Assembly: GCA_963925545.1 (NCBI GenBank)
Contig: CAWUSA010000002.1
Location: forward strand, 1 to 64,000
From: TMED14 sp963925545
GTDB taxonomy: Bacteria; Bacteroidota; Bacteroidia; Flavobacteriales; Schleiferiaceae
Length of the DNA: 64,000 nucleotides
Direction: 5' to 3'
Each line of letters begins with the position of its first letter. The first letter of the stretch is position 1. The notes beneath the pieces are model-generated. The model had not been told where the DNA came from. It was given only the letters and a program-made list of their open reading frames with translations, and did not search any database. A program made the translations under genes and the position numbers. Below, in pieces: positions 28,819 through 37,886 of this stretch.

Positions 28819-29826
28819 ATGGTAATGGATGGAATAAGTCACAGATGGCAGGCACTTGTCACTTTAGGTAGGAAAATGTCAGATTTGGCAATGGATAAAG
28901 ACCTGCTAGAAACAGCGAAGATTCACAACGCTTGGTTCACGCCGGACTTTTCAAAGCGGGCCTTCAAGGGATGGTCACAAGCTTTGCGATCTGAAGCTGT
29001 CGAGCAGTGGTACGATCAGGCCTTATCCAATGGGTACAGTGAAGCAAAAACCGCCAAGCAGGTCGGTATTCTCTGCGCGGGAAACCTGCCCATGGTTGGT
29101 TTGCACGACATGCTAACCGCTTATGTCTTAGGTCATCAAGTGAAAATAAAACTGAGCAGCGATGACAAAATCTTGATGTTAGCCGTCATTGATAGCTTGA
29201 AGGGCATAGACCCAACAGCTGTCATTGACCCCAGTGACAACCTCAAAGGCATTGAGGCCATCATTGCTACAGGAAACAACAACAGCTTGGGGTATTTCAA
29301 GCAATACTTTGGCCATTTGCCACACCTGTTTCGTAGTTCCCGGACTTCAGTGGCAGTTCTGGATGGCAACGAGACGGCAGAGGACATGGCTAATTTGGCA
29401 GAGGATGTTTTTCTCTTTTTTGGCCGCGGTTGCCGCAGTGTCACACACCTGTTTATCCCGGAAGACTATGATGTGCAACGCCTGTTCAAGTCGTGGTTTG
29501 ACTGGGGGCACCTAGCTGAACATGCAAAGTATGGTTCCAATTTTGACTACCACCGGGCGCTTTACATGCTCAATAAGGAGTTTTTTCTAGAAAACCATTT
29601 CACCTTGTTGCGGGAGAACCCGGCTTTGAAACCGCCAGTCGCAGTGATTCATGCTTCCAGGTATGCCAACCTTAATGCAGTGAAGTCCCTCATCAACGAA
29701 AAGGCCGACGAGATTCAAACCACGGTTGGTAAGGGCATGGATTGCGCTTTTGGCCAATCCCAGTTGCCTGAGCTGTGGGATTACTCGGATGGGGTTGATA
29801 CCCTGTCATTTTTAGCCAAGGCATAG
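28819..29826 (+). CDS. LuxC-family acyl-CoA reductase
   Basis: The 335-residue protein matches the LuxC/acyl-CoA reductase family (PF05893 type), with GILCAGNLPMVGLHD (about 61-75) near the N-terminus and FGRGCRSVTHLFIP (about 197-210), whose Cys would be the acyl nucleophile. Members reduce fatty acyl-CoA to aldehyde with NAD(P)H. The gene is divergent from the ferredoxin with 25 bases between starts. The start could be ATG 28819 or ATG 28825. Its substrate is unknown; a fatty acyl chain is inferred from the family. Confidence 0.88.
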   Translation: MVMDGISHRWQALVTLGRKMSDLAMDKDLLETAKIHNAWFTPDFSKRAFKGWSQALRSEAVEQWYDQALSNGYSEAKTAKQVGILCAGNLPMVGLHDMLTAYVLGHQVKIKLSSDDKILMLAVIDSLKGIDPTAVIDPSDNLKGIEAIIATGNNNSLGYFKQYFGHLPHLFRSSRTSVAVLDGNETAEDMANLAEDVFLFFGRGCRSVTHLFIPEDYDVQRLFKSWFDWGHLAEHAKYGSNFDYHRALYMLNKEFFLENHFTLLRENPALKPPVAVIHASRYANLNAVKSLINEKADEIQTTVGKGMDCAFGQSQLPELWDYSDGVDTLSFLAKA

Positions 29827-29874
29827 GTTGTCATCCCACACCCTATTGAATGACATGATTAATGGCATTTTAAG

Positions 29875-30651
29875 CTATTTCCAGCCCTCGTATACACCTA
29901 GTCCAAATAATGCGTAGTCCAGTTTAGATGGGTCTTCAGGGCTTATTGATCGAATGGATGAGTCCAACTCTATGACTGCTTTCCAGTCGTTTTGTTTTCT
30001 TGTTAATAGCCCGAGGCTTCGCGCAACACGGCCGCTATGAACGTCAAGAGGAATACTAAGAAGAGCAGGGTCTATATCCCATATGCCAAAATCGACACCT
30101 TCAGTATTGGGCCGAGCCATCCATCTAGCGTACATCACTAAACGCTTACATGCACTCCCTTTGGTAGGGTCTCCAAAATGTTTGCTCGCTCGTTGGGGGA
30201 GACCATGATTTAGGAGAAAAATTTTAAAGACAGTAAAAGCACCGCCAAGATTTGTAGCGTCGGGTGTTAGGGTTTGTTTGAAAAATTCACCAATTGAAGC
30301 GTAGCCTTGATAGAGTTGTTGTAGCGCTAAAACCAGCCCCCTAATGTCCTCATCTTTAAATGTGCGGTGAACAAATCCATCAAAGGATTTCAAATCAACA
30401 GAGCTGGCATTTGTAACAAAATCTGCAGGACTGTTGTCCATTCGTTCCATCAAGTCCTTTGATTTTGATATGATGGTTTTACGACCTCCCCAACTTAGCA
30501 TTGCAGCAATGAGTCCGCTGATTTCAATGTCTTTGGTGCTAGCGTATGAGTGGGGAATCTGTATCGGATCATCTTGGATGAAACTGGATTGTGCGTATTG
30601 ATTAGCTTTCGCAATCAAAAAATCCCGAAGTTCTCCTTGAGGTAAGTTCAT
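29875..30651 (-). CDS. TIGR02757 family protein
   Basis: The 258-residue cytoplasmic protein fits TIGR02757, a family of unknown function widespread in Bacteroidota, with GLIAAMLSWGGRKTIISKS (about 47-65), LFLLNHGLPQRASKHFGDP and the conserved WDIDPALLSIPLDVHSGRVAR near the C-terminus, which resembles a helix-hairpin-helix DNA glycosylase-like region. Parts of the gene are visibly richer in A/T than its neighbours. It stands alone on the minus strand, convergent with the acyl-CoA reductase (48-base gap with no terminator that I can see). No promoter box is evident. Confidence 0.78.
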   Translation of the reverse strand: MNLPQGELRDFLIAKANQYAQSSFIQDDPIQIPHSYASTKDIEISGLIAAMLSWGGRKTIISKSKDLMERMDNSPADFVTNASSVDLKSFDGFVHRTFKDEDIRGLVLALQQLYQGYASIGEFFKQTLTPDATNLGGAFTVFKIFLLNHGLPQRASKHFGDPTKGSACKRLVMYARWMARPNTEGVDFGIWDIDPALLSIPLDVHSGRVARSLGLLTRKQNDWKAVIELDSSIRSISPEDPSKLDYALFGLGVYEGWK

Positions 30652-30709
30652 TTTGAGTTTTTAAGCTTGTACAAGTGAGCGCTATTCAAGTGGATCAGTT
30701 GTAGATGCG

Positions 30710-32197
30710 TTAACGCTCCAGTGCCCCTGCGTCGGGAGATAAGACCCTGCTGTGGTTCAAGGCGTCCAATGGCACGCGTTGCGCAGCAGGTGCGATGCCT
30801 AGGTCGATGGCTTGAGAGGCTGAGTCCAAGGCATAATCCCATTGATTGATGTCCACCAATTGTGGGTCTGCATTGAAAAGGCAATTCAAAAACTGGTTGG
30901 GGTCTGTTGGGTCATAAGTGGCCGGGCTTGGATTGGTGTTCAGCTTGATCAATGATCCCTCAAAGTGGGTATTGAAGGCTGCTTGATTGCCATGGCCAAA
31001 CCCGACTTCTGAGCCTGTGCTGCCTGTGATGATGCAGTTGCTGAAGTTTGCCTCGTTCAAATCCCTGTACCGGTAGCTTCCCATGCCGTCATCGTAGCGA
31101 TTGAATAACCCAATGGTTGCTGTGTTCCTTGCAGAAGGGAAGTGATTGACAAAACTGCAATGGTCAGCATTCACTGTTCCTCCTAAGGTGTAAAAACCAT
31201 AAAGTCCCGCATTGCCAATGACCACATTTTCCATGTGAATGTTGCCAAACCCGGAATAGATGCCCGCTCGACTCATGTCCGTGATCCGGCTGTTTGTGAT
31301 GGTGACATTGGGTCCCTGGCCTAGCGGGACGGAGTCAGCCCGGATACCAATGCTTCCGTTGCGCAGCCATGTGTGGTTCATGGTTAAGCTGGCACCTCGC
31401 TGCACAAATAGGCCACCAAGTACGCCACCCCACTGGCCCGGGATGTTGTGGTAAAATGGCTCCAGCCGATCCCCCTCCAAGGTAATAGGGTTGTCATAGC
31501 TGCCGTTGTTGGAGGCATCCATCCGAAGTTGCCCTCCGCTGCTGACCCAAATGCCAGATTGGTTGTGAAAATGCAAATGACTGTCTGCCAGTATATCTAA
31601 GCTGCTGGCACTGTCAATAAGAACATAGCCATAGATGATATGTGGTTTATCAGTGGGCCAAGTAGTCTGTCCATTGATGATCCTGTAGGGAATGCGGATG
31701 TCTTGGTTTGGTGGATTTTGCGGAATAACAAGCAGCTGGTTGGGGTAGTGGAAATAGGCATCCAATGCCAGGGTGACCAAATGGATGTCCTGACTGAGGC
31801 CTGCATTGAGCAGGACAATGGAGTCCGTGTAAAGGAAGGACATGCCGTTCGCCGCTGCCGTCACCTCCACAAAAACATAGATGCTATCATTCGCCGCCAG
31901 TTGGATATCAGCAAAGTGATGCCCGCTCTCCCCATTGACATTGATGCGGAAAGGGCTGCTTTCACCGCCAGCCAAGTACAGGTTGTTGATCAAAACAGCC
32001 TGATTGCTAGGGTTGACAATGCGCATCTGGCGCGTTGAACTGCCCACCGAGCTGAACACGGTGTCCAAGTAGACTGTGTCTGAAGAGAAGGTTAGCGTGA
32101 CAGGTTCTGTGGAAGGTTTGAATTCAGGCTTGCATGCCATGGCAAAGGCCAGAACCAAGGCGCTGAAAAACAAGAAGGATGACTTACGGAGTTGCAC
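30710..32197 (-). CDS. Lipoprotein with right-handed parallel beta-helix
   Basis: The 495-residue protein starts at GTG 32197 and has a lipoprotein signal with lipobox LAFAMAC (lipidated Cys22). An Ig-like beta region follows (about 30-160), then a parallel beta-helix region (about 180-420) with repeated Asn-rich turns such as NVTITNSRITDMSRAGIY. Beta-helix folds often bind or cleave polysaccharides, but no catalytic signature is evident. It is probably anchored to the outer membrane. It is divergent from rpmE2. Confidence 0.8.
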   Translation of the reverse strand: MQLRKSSFLFFSALVLAFAMACKPEFKPSTEPVTLTFSSDTVYLDTVFSSVGSSTRQMRIVNPSNQAVLINNLYLAGGESSPFRINVNGESGHHFADIQLAANDSIYVFVEVTAAANGMSFLYTDSIVLLNAGLSQDIHLVTLALDAYFHYPNQLLVIPQNPPNQDIRIPYRIINGQTTWPTDKPHIIYGYVLIDSASSLDILADSHLHFHNQSGIWVSSGGQLRMDASNNGSYDNPITLEGDRLEPFYHNIPGQWGGVLGGLFVQRGASLTMNHTWLRNGSIGIRADSVPLGQGPNVTITNSRITDMSRAGIYSGFGNIHMENVVIGNAGLYGFYTLGGTVNADHCSFVNHFPSARNTATIGLFNRYDDGMGSYRYRDLNEANFSNCIITGSTGSEVGFGHGNQAAFNTHFEGSLIKLNTNPSPATYDPTDPNQFLNCLFNADPQLVDINQWDYALDSASQAIDLGIAPAAQRVPLDALNHSRVLSPDAGALER

Positions 32198-32221
32198 GTG
32201 ATGTTAAAGGTTAAATTGATG

Positions 32222-32229
32222 TATCTTCG
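32222..32229 (+). promoter_or_regulatory. -7 box TATCTTCG for the L31 gene
   Basis: One mismatch from TAnnTTTG, with a 53-base leader before the L31 ATG at 32283. I see no obvious leader hairpin for autoregulation. Confidence 0.45.
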
Positions 32230-32282
32230 CCAACCGCAAAATGGAGGTCGGGCCAAATCCTGATCTATTAATAATTACCGCG

Positions 32283-32534
32283 ATGAAAGAAGGCATACAC
32301 CCAAACAATTACCGCGTCTGCGCATTCAAAGATATGAGTACTGGCGACGTTACACTCATAAAGAGTGCAGCAAATAGCAACGAAAATCTTGAAGTGGAGG
32401 GAACAGAGTTTCCATTGATCAAAATGGAAGTCTCCTCATTCTCCCACCCATTCTACACTGGCAAGAGTAAATTGGTTGATACAGCAGGCCGTGTGGATAA
32501 GTTCCGCAACCGCTACGCCAAGTTTAGTAAGTAA
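32283..32534 (+). CDS. rpmE2: 50S ribosomal protein L31, type B
   Basis: The 83-residue protein begins MKEGIHPNNYRVCAFKDM and ends with SSFSHPFYTGKSKLVDTAGR and RVDKFRNRYAKF, the type B L31 pattern. It lacks the CxxC zinc-binding motif of type A L31, having a single Cys. It is the usual L31 in Bacteroidota. ATG 32283 is preferred because it begins the family consensus. It is followed 11-20 bases later by the GlmU-like gene, a conserved order in the phylum. Confidence 0.96.
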   Translation: MKEGIHPNNYRVCAFKDMSTGDVTLIKSAANSNENLEVEGTEFPLIKMEVSSFSHPFYTGKSKLVDTAGRVDKFRNRYAKFSK

Positions 32535-32541
32535 TTGGTGC

Positions 32542-32549
32542 TAACTTGG
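32542..32549 (+). promoter_or_regulatory. -7 box TAACTTGG before the GlmU-like gene
   Basis: One mismatch from TAnnTTTG, five bases before the ATG at 32555. The spacing matches the window-wide pattern and favours 32555 over the in-frame codon at 32546. Confidence 0.45.
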
Positions 32550-32554
32550 GGGCT

Positions 32555-33712
32555 ATGGAGTTGATTTTCCACTGCGACCAAGAACACCATGGCTTAAAGC
32601 CTCTAACATGGACCCGTCCTGTGTCGGATCTACGCATTGGCATTTTAACGATTTCTGAAAAGTGGTCCAGGTATTTATCTGCGACCAGGTTGTCTTTTCA
32701 TACCGCCGATCACTTGGCAGTCAAGTACCCCTTGTCTTCTGCAAGCGATGCTTTGCACCTGCGTGGGGGTCTGCTACCATCACCCGTATTGGTTGCTGCT
32801 GTGCAGGCCTTGACGCCTGGCCAGAAGCTGGTTTGTGGTGATCAATGGTTGGCCCACCGACAGGGCGATGACCTGATCGAATTCAAAGGGGATGTGCAGA
32901 TTGTGCAACGACCTCATCAGATCTTCCAGTGGAATGCGACGGAGATGGACAAAGATTTTGATCTACTGACAGCAGGTCGGCGCTCACAAAAGATTGCTTC
33001 AAGCAACACCTTGATTGGTGACCGAATCTTCCTTGAGCCAGGAGCGAAGGTGGAAGCCAGCGTGCTCAATGCCACAGATGGACCTATTTACTTAGCAATT
33101 GATTCGGAAATCATGGAAGGTTGCTTGGTCCGAGGGGGTCTAGCCTTGGGAGAGAATAGCCAGCTGAAAATGGGTGCGAAAGTCTACGGTTCAACGACTA
33201 TAGGGCCGTATTGCAAAGTCGGTGGCGAGGTCAATAACTCTGTCTTCTGGGGCTACAGTAGCAAGGCCCATGAGGGGTTTTTAGGTAATTCAGTGATTGG
33301 CCAATGGTGCAACCTGGGTGCTGACACAAACAATTCAAACCTCAAGAACGACTATGGCATAGTCAAACAATGGCATGTGCCTTCAGGTCGATTCCTTTCA
33401 ACGGGTTTGCAATTTTGCGGACTCATCATGGGCGATCACAGCAAATCTGGCATCAATACCATGTTCAATACGGCTACTGTCATTGGCGTTTCATGCAATG
33501 TGTTTGGTTCAGGGTTTCCCCGCAGTTTGATTGCAGATTTTTCATGGGGTGGGGCAAGCGGCCAGTCCACTTACCGATTAGATAAAGCCTTAGTCACTGC
33601 AGAACTTGTCTTGGCCCGAAGGGACATGCTATTGGATGCCGTTGAATCGGACATCTTGTCAGCCATTTTTGCTCAAACTGCAAAAAATAGGGGTGGCACG
33701 GGCATTGCGTAG
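32555..33712 (+). CDS. GlmU-family protein (atypical sugar nucleotidyltransferase/left-handed beta-helix)
   Basis: The 385-residue protein has an N-terminal region related to sugar nucleotidyltransferases and a C-terminal left-handed beta-helix (about 140-340) with hexapeptide turns such as VYGSTTIGPYCKVGG and SVIGQWCNLGADTNNS. The canonical pyrophosphorylase motif (LAAGxGTRM) is absent; the corresponding start reads FHCDQEHHGLKPLTWTRP, then SDLRIGILTISEKW. This variant is widespread in Bacteroidota beside L31. A role in nucleotide-sugar metabolism is inferred from the fold only. Confidence 0.85.
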   Translation: MELIFHCDQEHHGLKPLTWTRPVSDLRIGILTISEKWSRYLSATRLSFHTADHLAVKYPLSSASDALHLRGGLLPSPVLVAAVQALTPGQKLVCGDQWLAHRQGDDLIEFKGDVQIVQRPHQIFQWNATEMDKDFDLLTAGRRSQKIASSNTLIGDRIFLEPGAKVEASVLNATDGPIYLAIDSEIMEGCLVRGGLALGENSQLKMGAKVYGSTTIGPYCKVGGEVNNSVFWGYSSKAHEGFLGNSVIGQWCNLGADTNNSNLKNDYGIVKQWHVPSGRFLSTGLQFCGLIMGDHSKSGINTMFNTATVIGVSCNVFGSGFPRSLIADFSWGGASGQSTYRLDKALVTAELVLARRDMLLDAVESDILSAIFAQTAKNRGGTGIA

Positions 33713-33723
33713 TTATTTAGTCT

Positions 33724-36159
33724 ATGGATCAATTTGGGCAATTTCTCCTCTCAGAGGACACAGACTTCATTCCTCTCATCACCAATGAGGAAGACAACAA
33801 AATTCCTGACAATGAATTAGCGGAAGAGATTGCCATCCTTCCCCTGCGGAATACCGTGCTGTTTCCCGGTGTGGTTTCCCCTATAACTGCTGGCAGAGAC
33901 AAGAGTATTCAGTTAATCCAGGATTCTCAGCGTGCAAAAAAGCGCTTTGGTGTCTTAGCACAAAAGGAAATGGACATTGAGCACCCCAATGCTGATGACA
34001 TGTTTGAAGTTGGCACCTTGGTACAAATGATCAAGTCATTCCGCATGCCTGATGGCAACATCACTGCCATATTGCAAGGCAAGCGCCGATTCCGTGTGCT
34101 GGAATGGCTGGGTCAGGATGGCCCTTACCTGCGCGCAAAGGTGACCTACCTCAATGATGATGAGCGGGAGATGAACGATGTGGAATACTCAGCTTTGATG
34201 GAGAAAATCCGTGAATTGGCTTTGGAAATCATCGGAGAATCACCCAATATCCCAACGGAGGCACAAGTGGCGGTTAAAAACATTGAATCGGACACCTTCT
34301 TGGTTCACTTCATCGCCAGTAACATGAACCTGAGTGTTCAGGCAAAGCAAACCATCATCAACATGGATGACATTGGTAAGCGGGCCAGCCTTGTCTTCAA
34401 GAATTTGGTGCATGAGAAGCAAATGATGGAGGTCAAAAATGACATCACCAAAAAGGTGCAAACAGAATTTGATCAGCAGCAGCGTGAGTACTTTTTGCAT
34501 CAACAAATGCGCACGATTCAAGAAGAGTTAGGCGACAACAGTGGAGAGGCAGAGATTGCTGCCTTGAAGGAGCGTGCAGAGGTCATGCAATGGCCGGAAT
34601 CAGCTGCTGAGCAATTTGAGAAATCATTGAAGCGACTGCAACGCATGAATCCCCAGGTGCCAGATCACGGAATCCAAAGGAATTACTTGGAACTCATGCT
34701 GGATTTGCCATGGGATCACGTCAGCAAGGATAAGTTGAAACTGTCTCGTGCCAGAAGAATTTTACAACGTGACCATTTTGGTATGGACAAGGTGAAGGAG
34801 CGCGTTTTAGAGCACCTTGCCGTCCTTAAGCTTAAGGGGGACATGAAAAGCCCCATCATTTGCTTGCATGGCCCTCCTGGGGTTGGTAAGACATCTTTAG
34901 GCAAGTCCATTGCAGAGTCTTTGGGGCGTGAGTACGTTCGCATGTCTTTAGGGGGTCTTCGCGATGAATCAGAGATACGTGGTCACCGCAAAACATACAT
35001 TGGCGCTATGCCAGGCCGCATCCTTCAACTCTTGAAAAAGGCAGGAACAGGCAATCCCGTTTTTGTATTGGATGAAATTGACAAACTGTCATTTGGCGCA
35101 CAAGGTGACCCATCCTCTGCATTGCTTGAGGTGTTAGACCCTGAGCAAAACAGTGAATTTTATGACAACTTCTTGGAGATGGGTTATGACCTATCCAAGG
35201 TCTTGTTCATTGCCACCGCCAACAACATTGGTGCTGTGCAGCCTGCCTTGCGCGATCGCATGGAGTTGATAGAGGTCTCTGGTTACACTGTAGAAGAAAA
35301 AATGGAGATTGCTAAAAAACATCTGCTTCCCAAGCAATTGGAACGCCATGGTTTGGCTTCCAAAGCCATTGCGATGGGTAAGCGAGAGATGCGATTTGCC
35401 ATTGAACGCTACACTCGGGAATCGGGGGTGCGAGACTTGGACCGAAAGATGGCTCAGCTTGTGAGAAAGTTGGCTTTAGCTAAAGCAGAGGGCAAGGCAT
35501 TTGACGCAACACCTGATCAGGCCATTGTGCAAGAGCTCCTCGGTACTCCGCGTTTTGATGCACACATGTACCAAGGCAACGAAGTTGCTGGCGTGGTCAC
35601 AGGGTTGGCGTGGACACCCGTGGGTGGCGACATCCTCTTCATTGAGTCCAACATTGCTCCTGGCAAAGGCAAGGTCACCATCACGGGCAACCTGGGTGAC
35701 GTAATGAAGGAGTCTGCGCGTATTGCTATGGCTTACATCAAAGCCAATGCTGAGAAATTAGGCATTGATGCCAAGCTATTCACCAGCTATGACATCCATG
35801 TCCATGTGCCAGAAGGGGCCATTCCAAAAGACGGCCCATCCGCAGGGGTCACTTTGTTGACAGCATTGACTTCCTTGTTCACTCAACGCAAGGTCAAGGC
35901 AAAATTGGCCATGAGTGGCGAGATCACTTTGCGCGGTAATGTCTTGCCAGTCGGAGGTTTGCGTGAGAAAATACTGGCCGCCAAGCGATCGGGCATCAAT
36001 CAAATATTGCTCTGCAAGGACAACAGGAAAGACGTGGATGAAATTCCCCCTAAATACATCAAAGGCATGCACATTCACTATGTGTCAGAGATGCTTGAGG
36101 TCATCGATTTTGCCCTTTTATCGACCAAGGTGAAGGATGCCAAGCAATTGCTTGCGTAG
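33724..36159 (+). CDS. lon: ATP-dependent protease Lon
   Basis: The 811-residue protein has the Lon substrate-binding N-domain (about 35-240), a AAA+ module with Walker A GPPGVGKT (383-390) and Walker B VFVLDEIDKL, and the protease domain with Ser706 (KDGPSAGVTL) and Lys749 (GLREKIL). As a hexamer it degrades misfolded and regulatory proteins in the cytoplasm. The length is normal. It lies 11 bases after the GlmU-like gene, and its 3' end precedes porQ by 16 bases. Confidence 0.98.
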   Translation: MDQFGQFLLSEDTDFIPLITNEEDNKIPDNELAEEIAILPLRNTVLFPGVVSPITAGRDKSIQLIQDSQRAKKRFGVLAQKEMDIEHPNADDMFEVGTLVQMIKSFRMPDGNITAILQGKRRFRVLEWLGQDGPYLRAKVTYLNDDEREMNDVEYSALMEKIRELALEIIGESPNIPTEAQVAVKNIESDTFLVHFIASNMNLSVQAKQTIINMDDIGKRASLVFKNLVHEKQMMEVKNDITKKVQTEFDQQQREYFLHQQMRTIQEELGDNSGEAEIAALKERAEVMQWPESAAEQFEKSLKRLQRMNPQVPDHGIQRNYLELMLDLPWDHVSKDKLKLSRARRILQRDHFGMDKVKERVLEHLAVLKLKGDMKSPIICLHGPPGVGKTSLGKSIAESLGREYVRMSLGGLRDESEIRGHRKTYIGAMPGRILQLLKKAGTGNPVFVLDEIDKLSFGAQGDPSSALLEVLDPEQNSEFYDNFLEMGYDLSKVLFIATANNIGAVQPALRDRMELIEVSGYTVEEKMEIAKKHLLPKQLERHGLASKAIAMGKREMRFAIERYTRESGVRDLDRKMAQLVRKLALAKAEGKAFDATPDQAIVQELLGTPRFDAHMYQGNEVAGVVTGLAWTPVGGDILFIESNIAPGKGKVTITGNLGDVMKESARIAMAYIKANAEKLGIDAKLFTSYDIHVHVPEGAIPKDGPSAGVTLLTALTSLFTQRKVKAKLAMSGEITLRGNVLPVGGLREKILAAKRSGINQILLCKDNRKDVDEIPPKYIKGMHIHYVSEMLEVIDFALLSTKVKDAKQLLA

Positions 36160-36162
36160 GCC

Positions 36163-36170
36163 TAACTTTG
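36163..36170 (+). promoter_or_regulatory. -7 box TAACTTTG for porQ-cmk
   Basis: Exact TAnnTTTG match starting three bases after the lon stop codon and ending five bases before the porQ ATG at 36176. It confirms the porQ start and separates porQ-cmk from lon. Confidence 0.65.
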
Positions 36171-36175
36171 GCTCC

Positions 36176-37192
36176 ATGCAGAAACCCCTATTTGTTTGCC
36201 TCATGGTCTTTGCGCTATCGATCCATGCACAGATCAGTAGCAGGGCAAGCTTTGCATCGCTTGCTGCCACCGTTGGCGGCAGAAGCGCAGGGCTAGGCGG
36301 ATCTGCTTATGGCCATCCTGGCGATGCGAGCATGTCTGCAGGGAACCCTGCCCTATTGAGCTTCATTGACAACAAGCAAGTTGGCATAACCCATTGGTCA
36401 TTGCCAACAGGCTTGAAACGTGGCAACATGGTGATTGCGAATGATTGGGGGCACATCAAAAACCCAAAATGGCGAATGGCCATGGCTGTTGACTACTGGC
36501 AAACCGGGGAGCTAGCTATGACAGATGCTGCGGGCTACCTGATTGGCAGTTTTGATGCTAAAGAGATCATTCCACGAATCACAGTGGCTTACCAAGATGG
36601 CCCTTGGACTGCTGGCGCGACCATTAAATGGGCACAACTGGTTTATGCCGGGTACAATGCACAAGCCCTGGCTGCTGATTTAGGCGTGGTCTACAGCATG
36701 GATTCGGGTTACACACAAATCGCCATGGTTATTCGCAATGTAGGCTATGGCATTGAGTCATTTGATGATAACTACGAGCCCGTTCCCTTTGAGTGGAGCC
36801 TATCCATCAGCCAGAAACTCAAACATGCACCCTTTCGCTGGAACCTTACCTACAAGCATCTAGAGTTATGGGATTTGACCTTTTTTGACCCCTTGCAGCT
36901 GGTGCGAGACCCCCTGAGTGGGACCACTTACTACAAGGAATTTGATTGGACCAATCAATTGATGCGTCATTTACAGCCATCAATTGAAGCTCAGCTTGGT
37001 GGCCGGGTCTTTGTGCAACTAGGCTACGATTTTCAACGCATGTTGGAGTTGCGTGTGCCTGACTGGCGAACCAATGCGGGCATGTCATTGGGCATAACCA
37101 TTCATGCAGGTCGAAACATCTATCAGTATGGCCAGGAGATGGCCCATGTTGCAGGACGTATCACCCATGTATCACTCATACGAAATCTATAA
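36176..37192 (+). CDS. porQ: Type IX secretion system outer-membrane protein PorQ
   Basis: The 338-residue protein has a signal peptide (about 1-19, ending IHAQ) followed by a barrel of the PorV/PorQ type. The N-terminal region has the pattern SLAATVGGRSAGLGGSAYG and AGNPALLSF typical of PorQ. PorQ is an accessory T9SS outer-membrane component known to act with PorU, PorV and PorZ at the cell surface. ATG 36176 is fixed by the promoter box five bases upstream. lon-porQ-cmk order is conserved in Bacteroidota. Confidence 0.9.
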   Translation: MQKPLFVCLMVFALSIHAQISSRASFASLAATVGGRSAGLGGSAYGHPGDASMSAGNPALLSFIDNKQVGITHWSLPTGLKRGNMVIANDWGHIKNPKWRMAMAVDYWQTGELAMTDAAGYLIGSFDAKEIIPRITVAYQDGPWTAGATIKWAQLVYAGYNAQALAADLGVVYSMDSGYTQIAMVIRNVGYGIESFDDNYEPVPFEWSLSISQKLKHAPFRWNLTYKHLELWDLTFFDPLQLVRDPLSGTTYYKEFDWTNQLMRHLQPSIEAQLGGRVFVQLGYDFQRMLELRVPDWRTNAGMSLGITIHAGRNIYQYGQEMAHVAGRITHVSLIRNL

Positions 37193-37193
37193 C

Positions 37194-37886
37194 ATGTCCA
37201 TTGTCATTGCCATTGATGGCTATTCATCAACAGGGAAAAGCACCATTGCTAAACGATTGGCTGAGGCCCTGGATTACATCTATATTGACACTGGTGCCAT
37301 GTACCGAATGGTTGCTCTTTATAGCATGCAAGCTGGCTGGGTGAGTGATGGACGCATTGACAAGGATGCCTTGGTTGCAGCCTTGGATCAAATTGAACTC
37401 AGTTTCGTCCGTGATGCTTCAGGTGAGAACGTGGCCATGCTCAATGGGTTGAATGTTGAGTTAGCTATCAGAAGCATGGCTGTCAGCCAAGTGGTTTCAG
37501 CTATTTCATCCATTTCAGCAGTTCGTCAAAAATTGGTGGCTCAGCAGCAATCCATGGGACAATCGAAGGCCGTGGTATTGGATGGCAGAGACATTGGAAC
37601 TGTGGTTTTCCCGGAGGCAGAGCTGAAGATTTTCATGACTGCAGACAGCGATGTGCGTGCCAGCCGTCGCCATGCAGAGTTGCAAGCAAAGGGACAGAGT
37701 CAAGTCACCTTGTCAGCTGTTCGTGACAATTTATTGCAGCGAGATGAGGCGGACCAGGCACGGTCAGATTCACCATTGCTTCAGGCAAAAGATGCGCGGT
37801 TGTTAGACAACTCGACCATCACACCTGATGAGGTGTTTCAAGTAGCCCTTTCATGGGCTAAACTTGCCATTGAGGGCAAAGCCTGA
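37194..37886 (+). CDS. cmk: Cytidylate kinase
   Basis: The 230-residue P-loop kinase has IDGYSSTGKSTIAK (8-21), IDTGAMYRMVAL, and the CMP-binding DGRDIGTVVFPEA. It phosphorylates CMP and dCMP in the cytoplasm. It begins one base after the porQ stop, so the two are co-transcribed. The stop codon abuts the opposing psd stop in the palindrome TGATCA, with no spacer. Confidence 0.97.
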   Translation: MSIVIAIDGYSSTGKSTIAKRLAEALDYIYIDTGAMYRMVALYSMQAGWVSDGRIDKDALVAALDQIELSFVRDASGENVAMLNGLNVELAIRSMAVSQVVSAISSISAVRQKLVAQQQSMGQSKAVVLDGRDIGTVVFPEAELKIFMTADSDVRASRRHAELQAKGQSQVTLSAVRDNLLQRDEADQARSDSPLLQAKDARLLDNSTITPDEVFQVALSWAKLAIEGKA

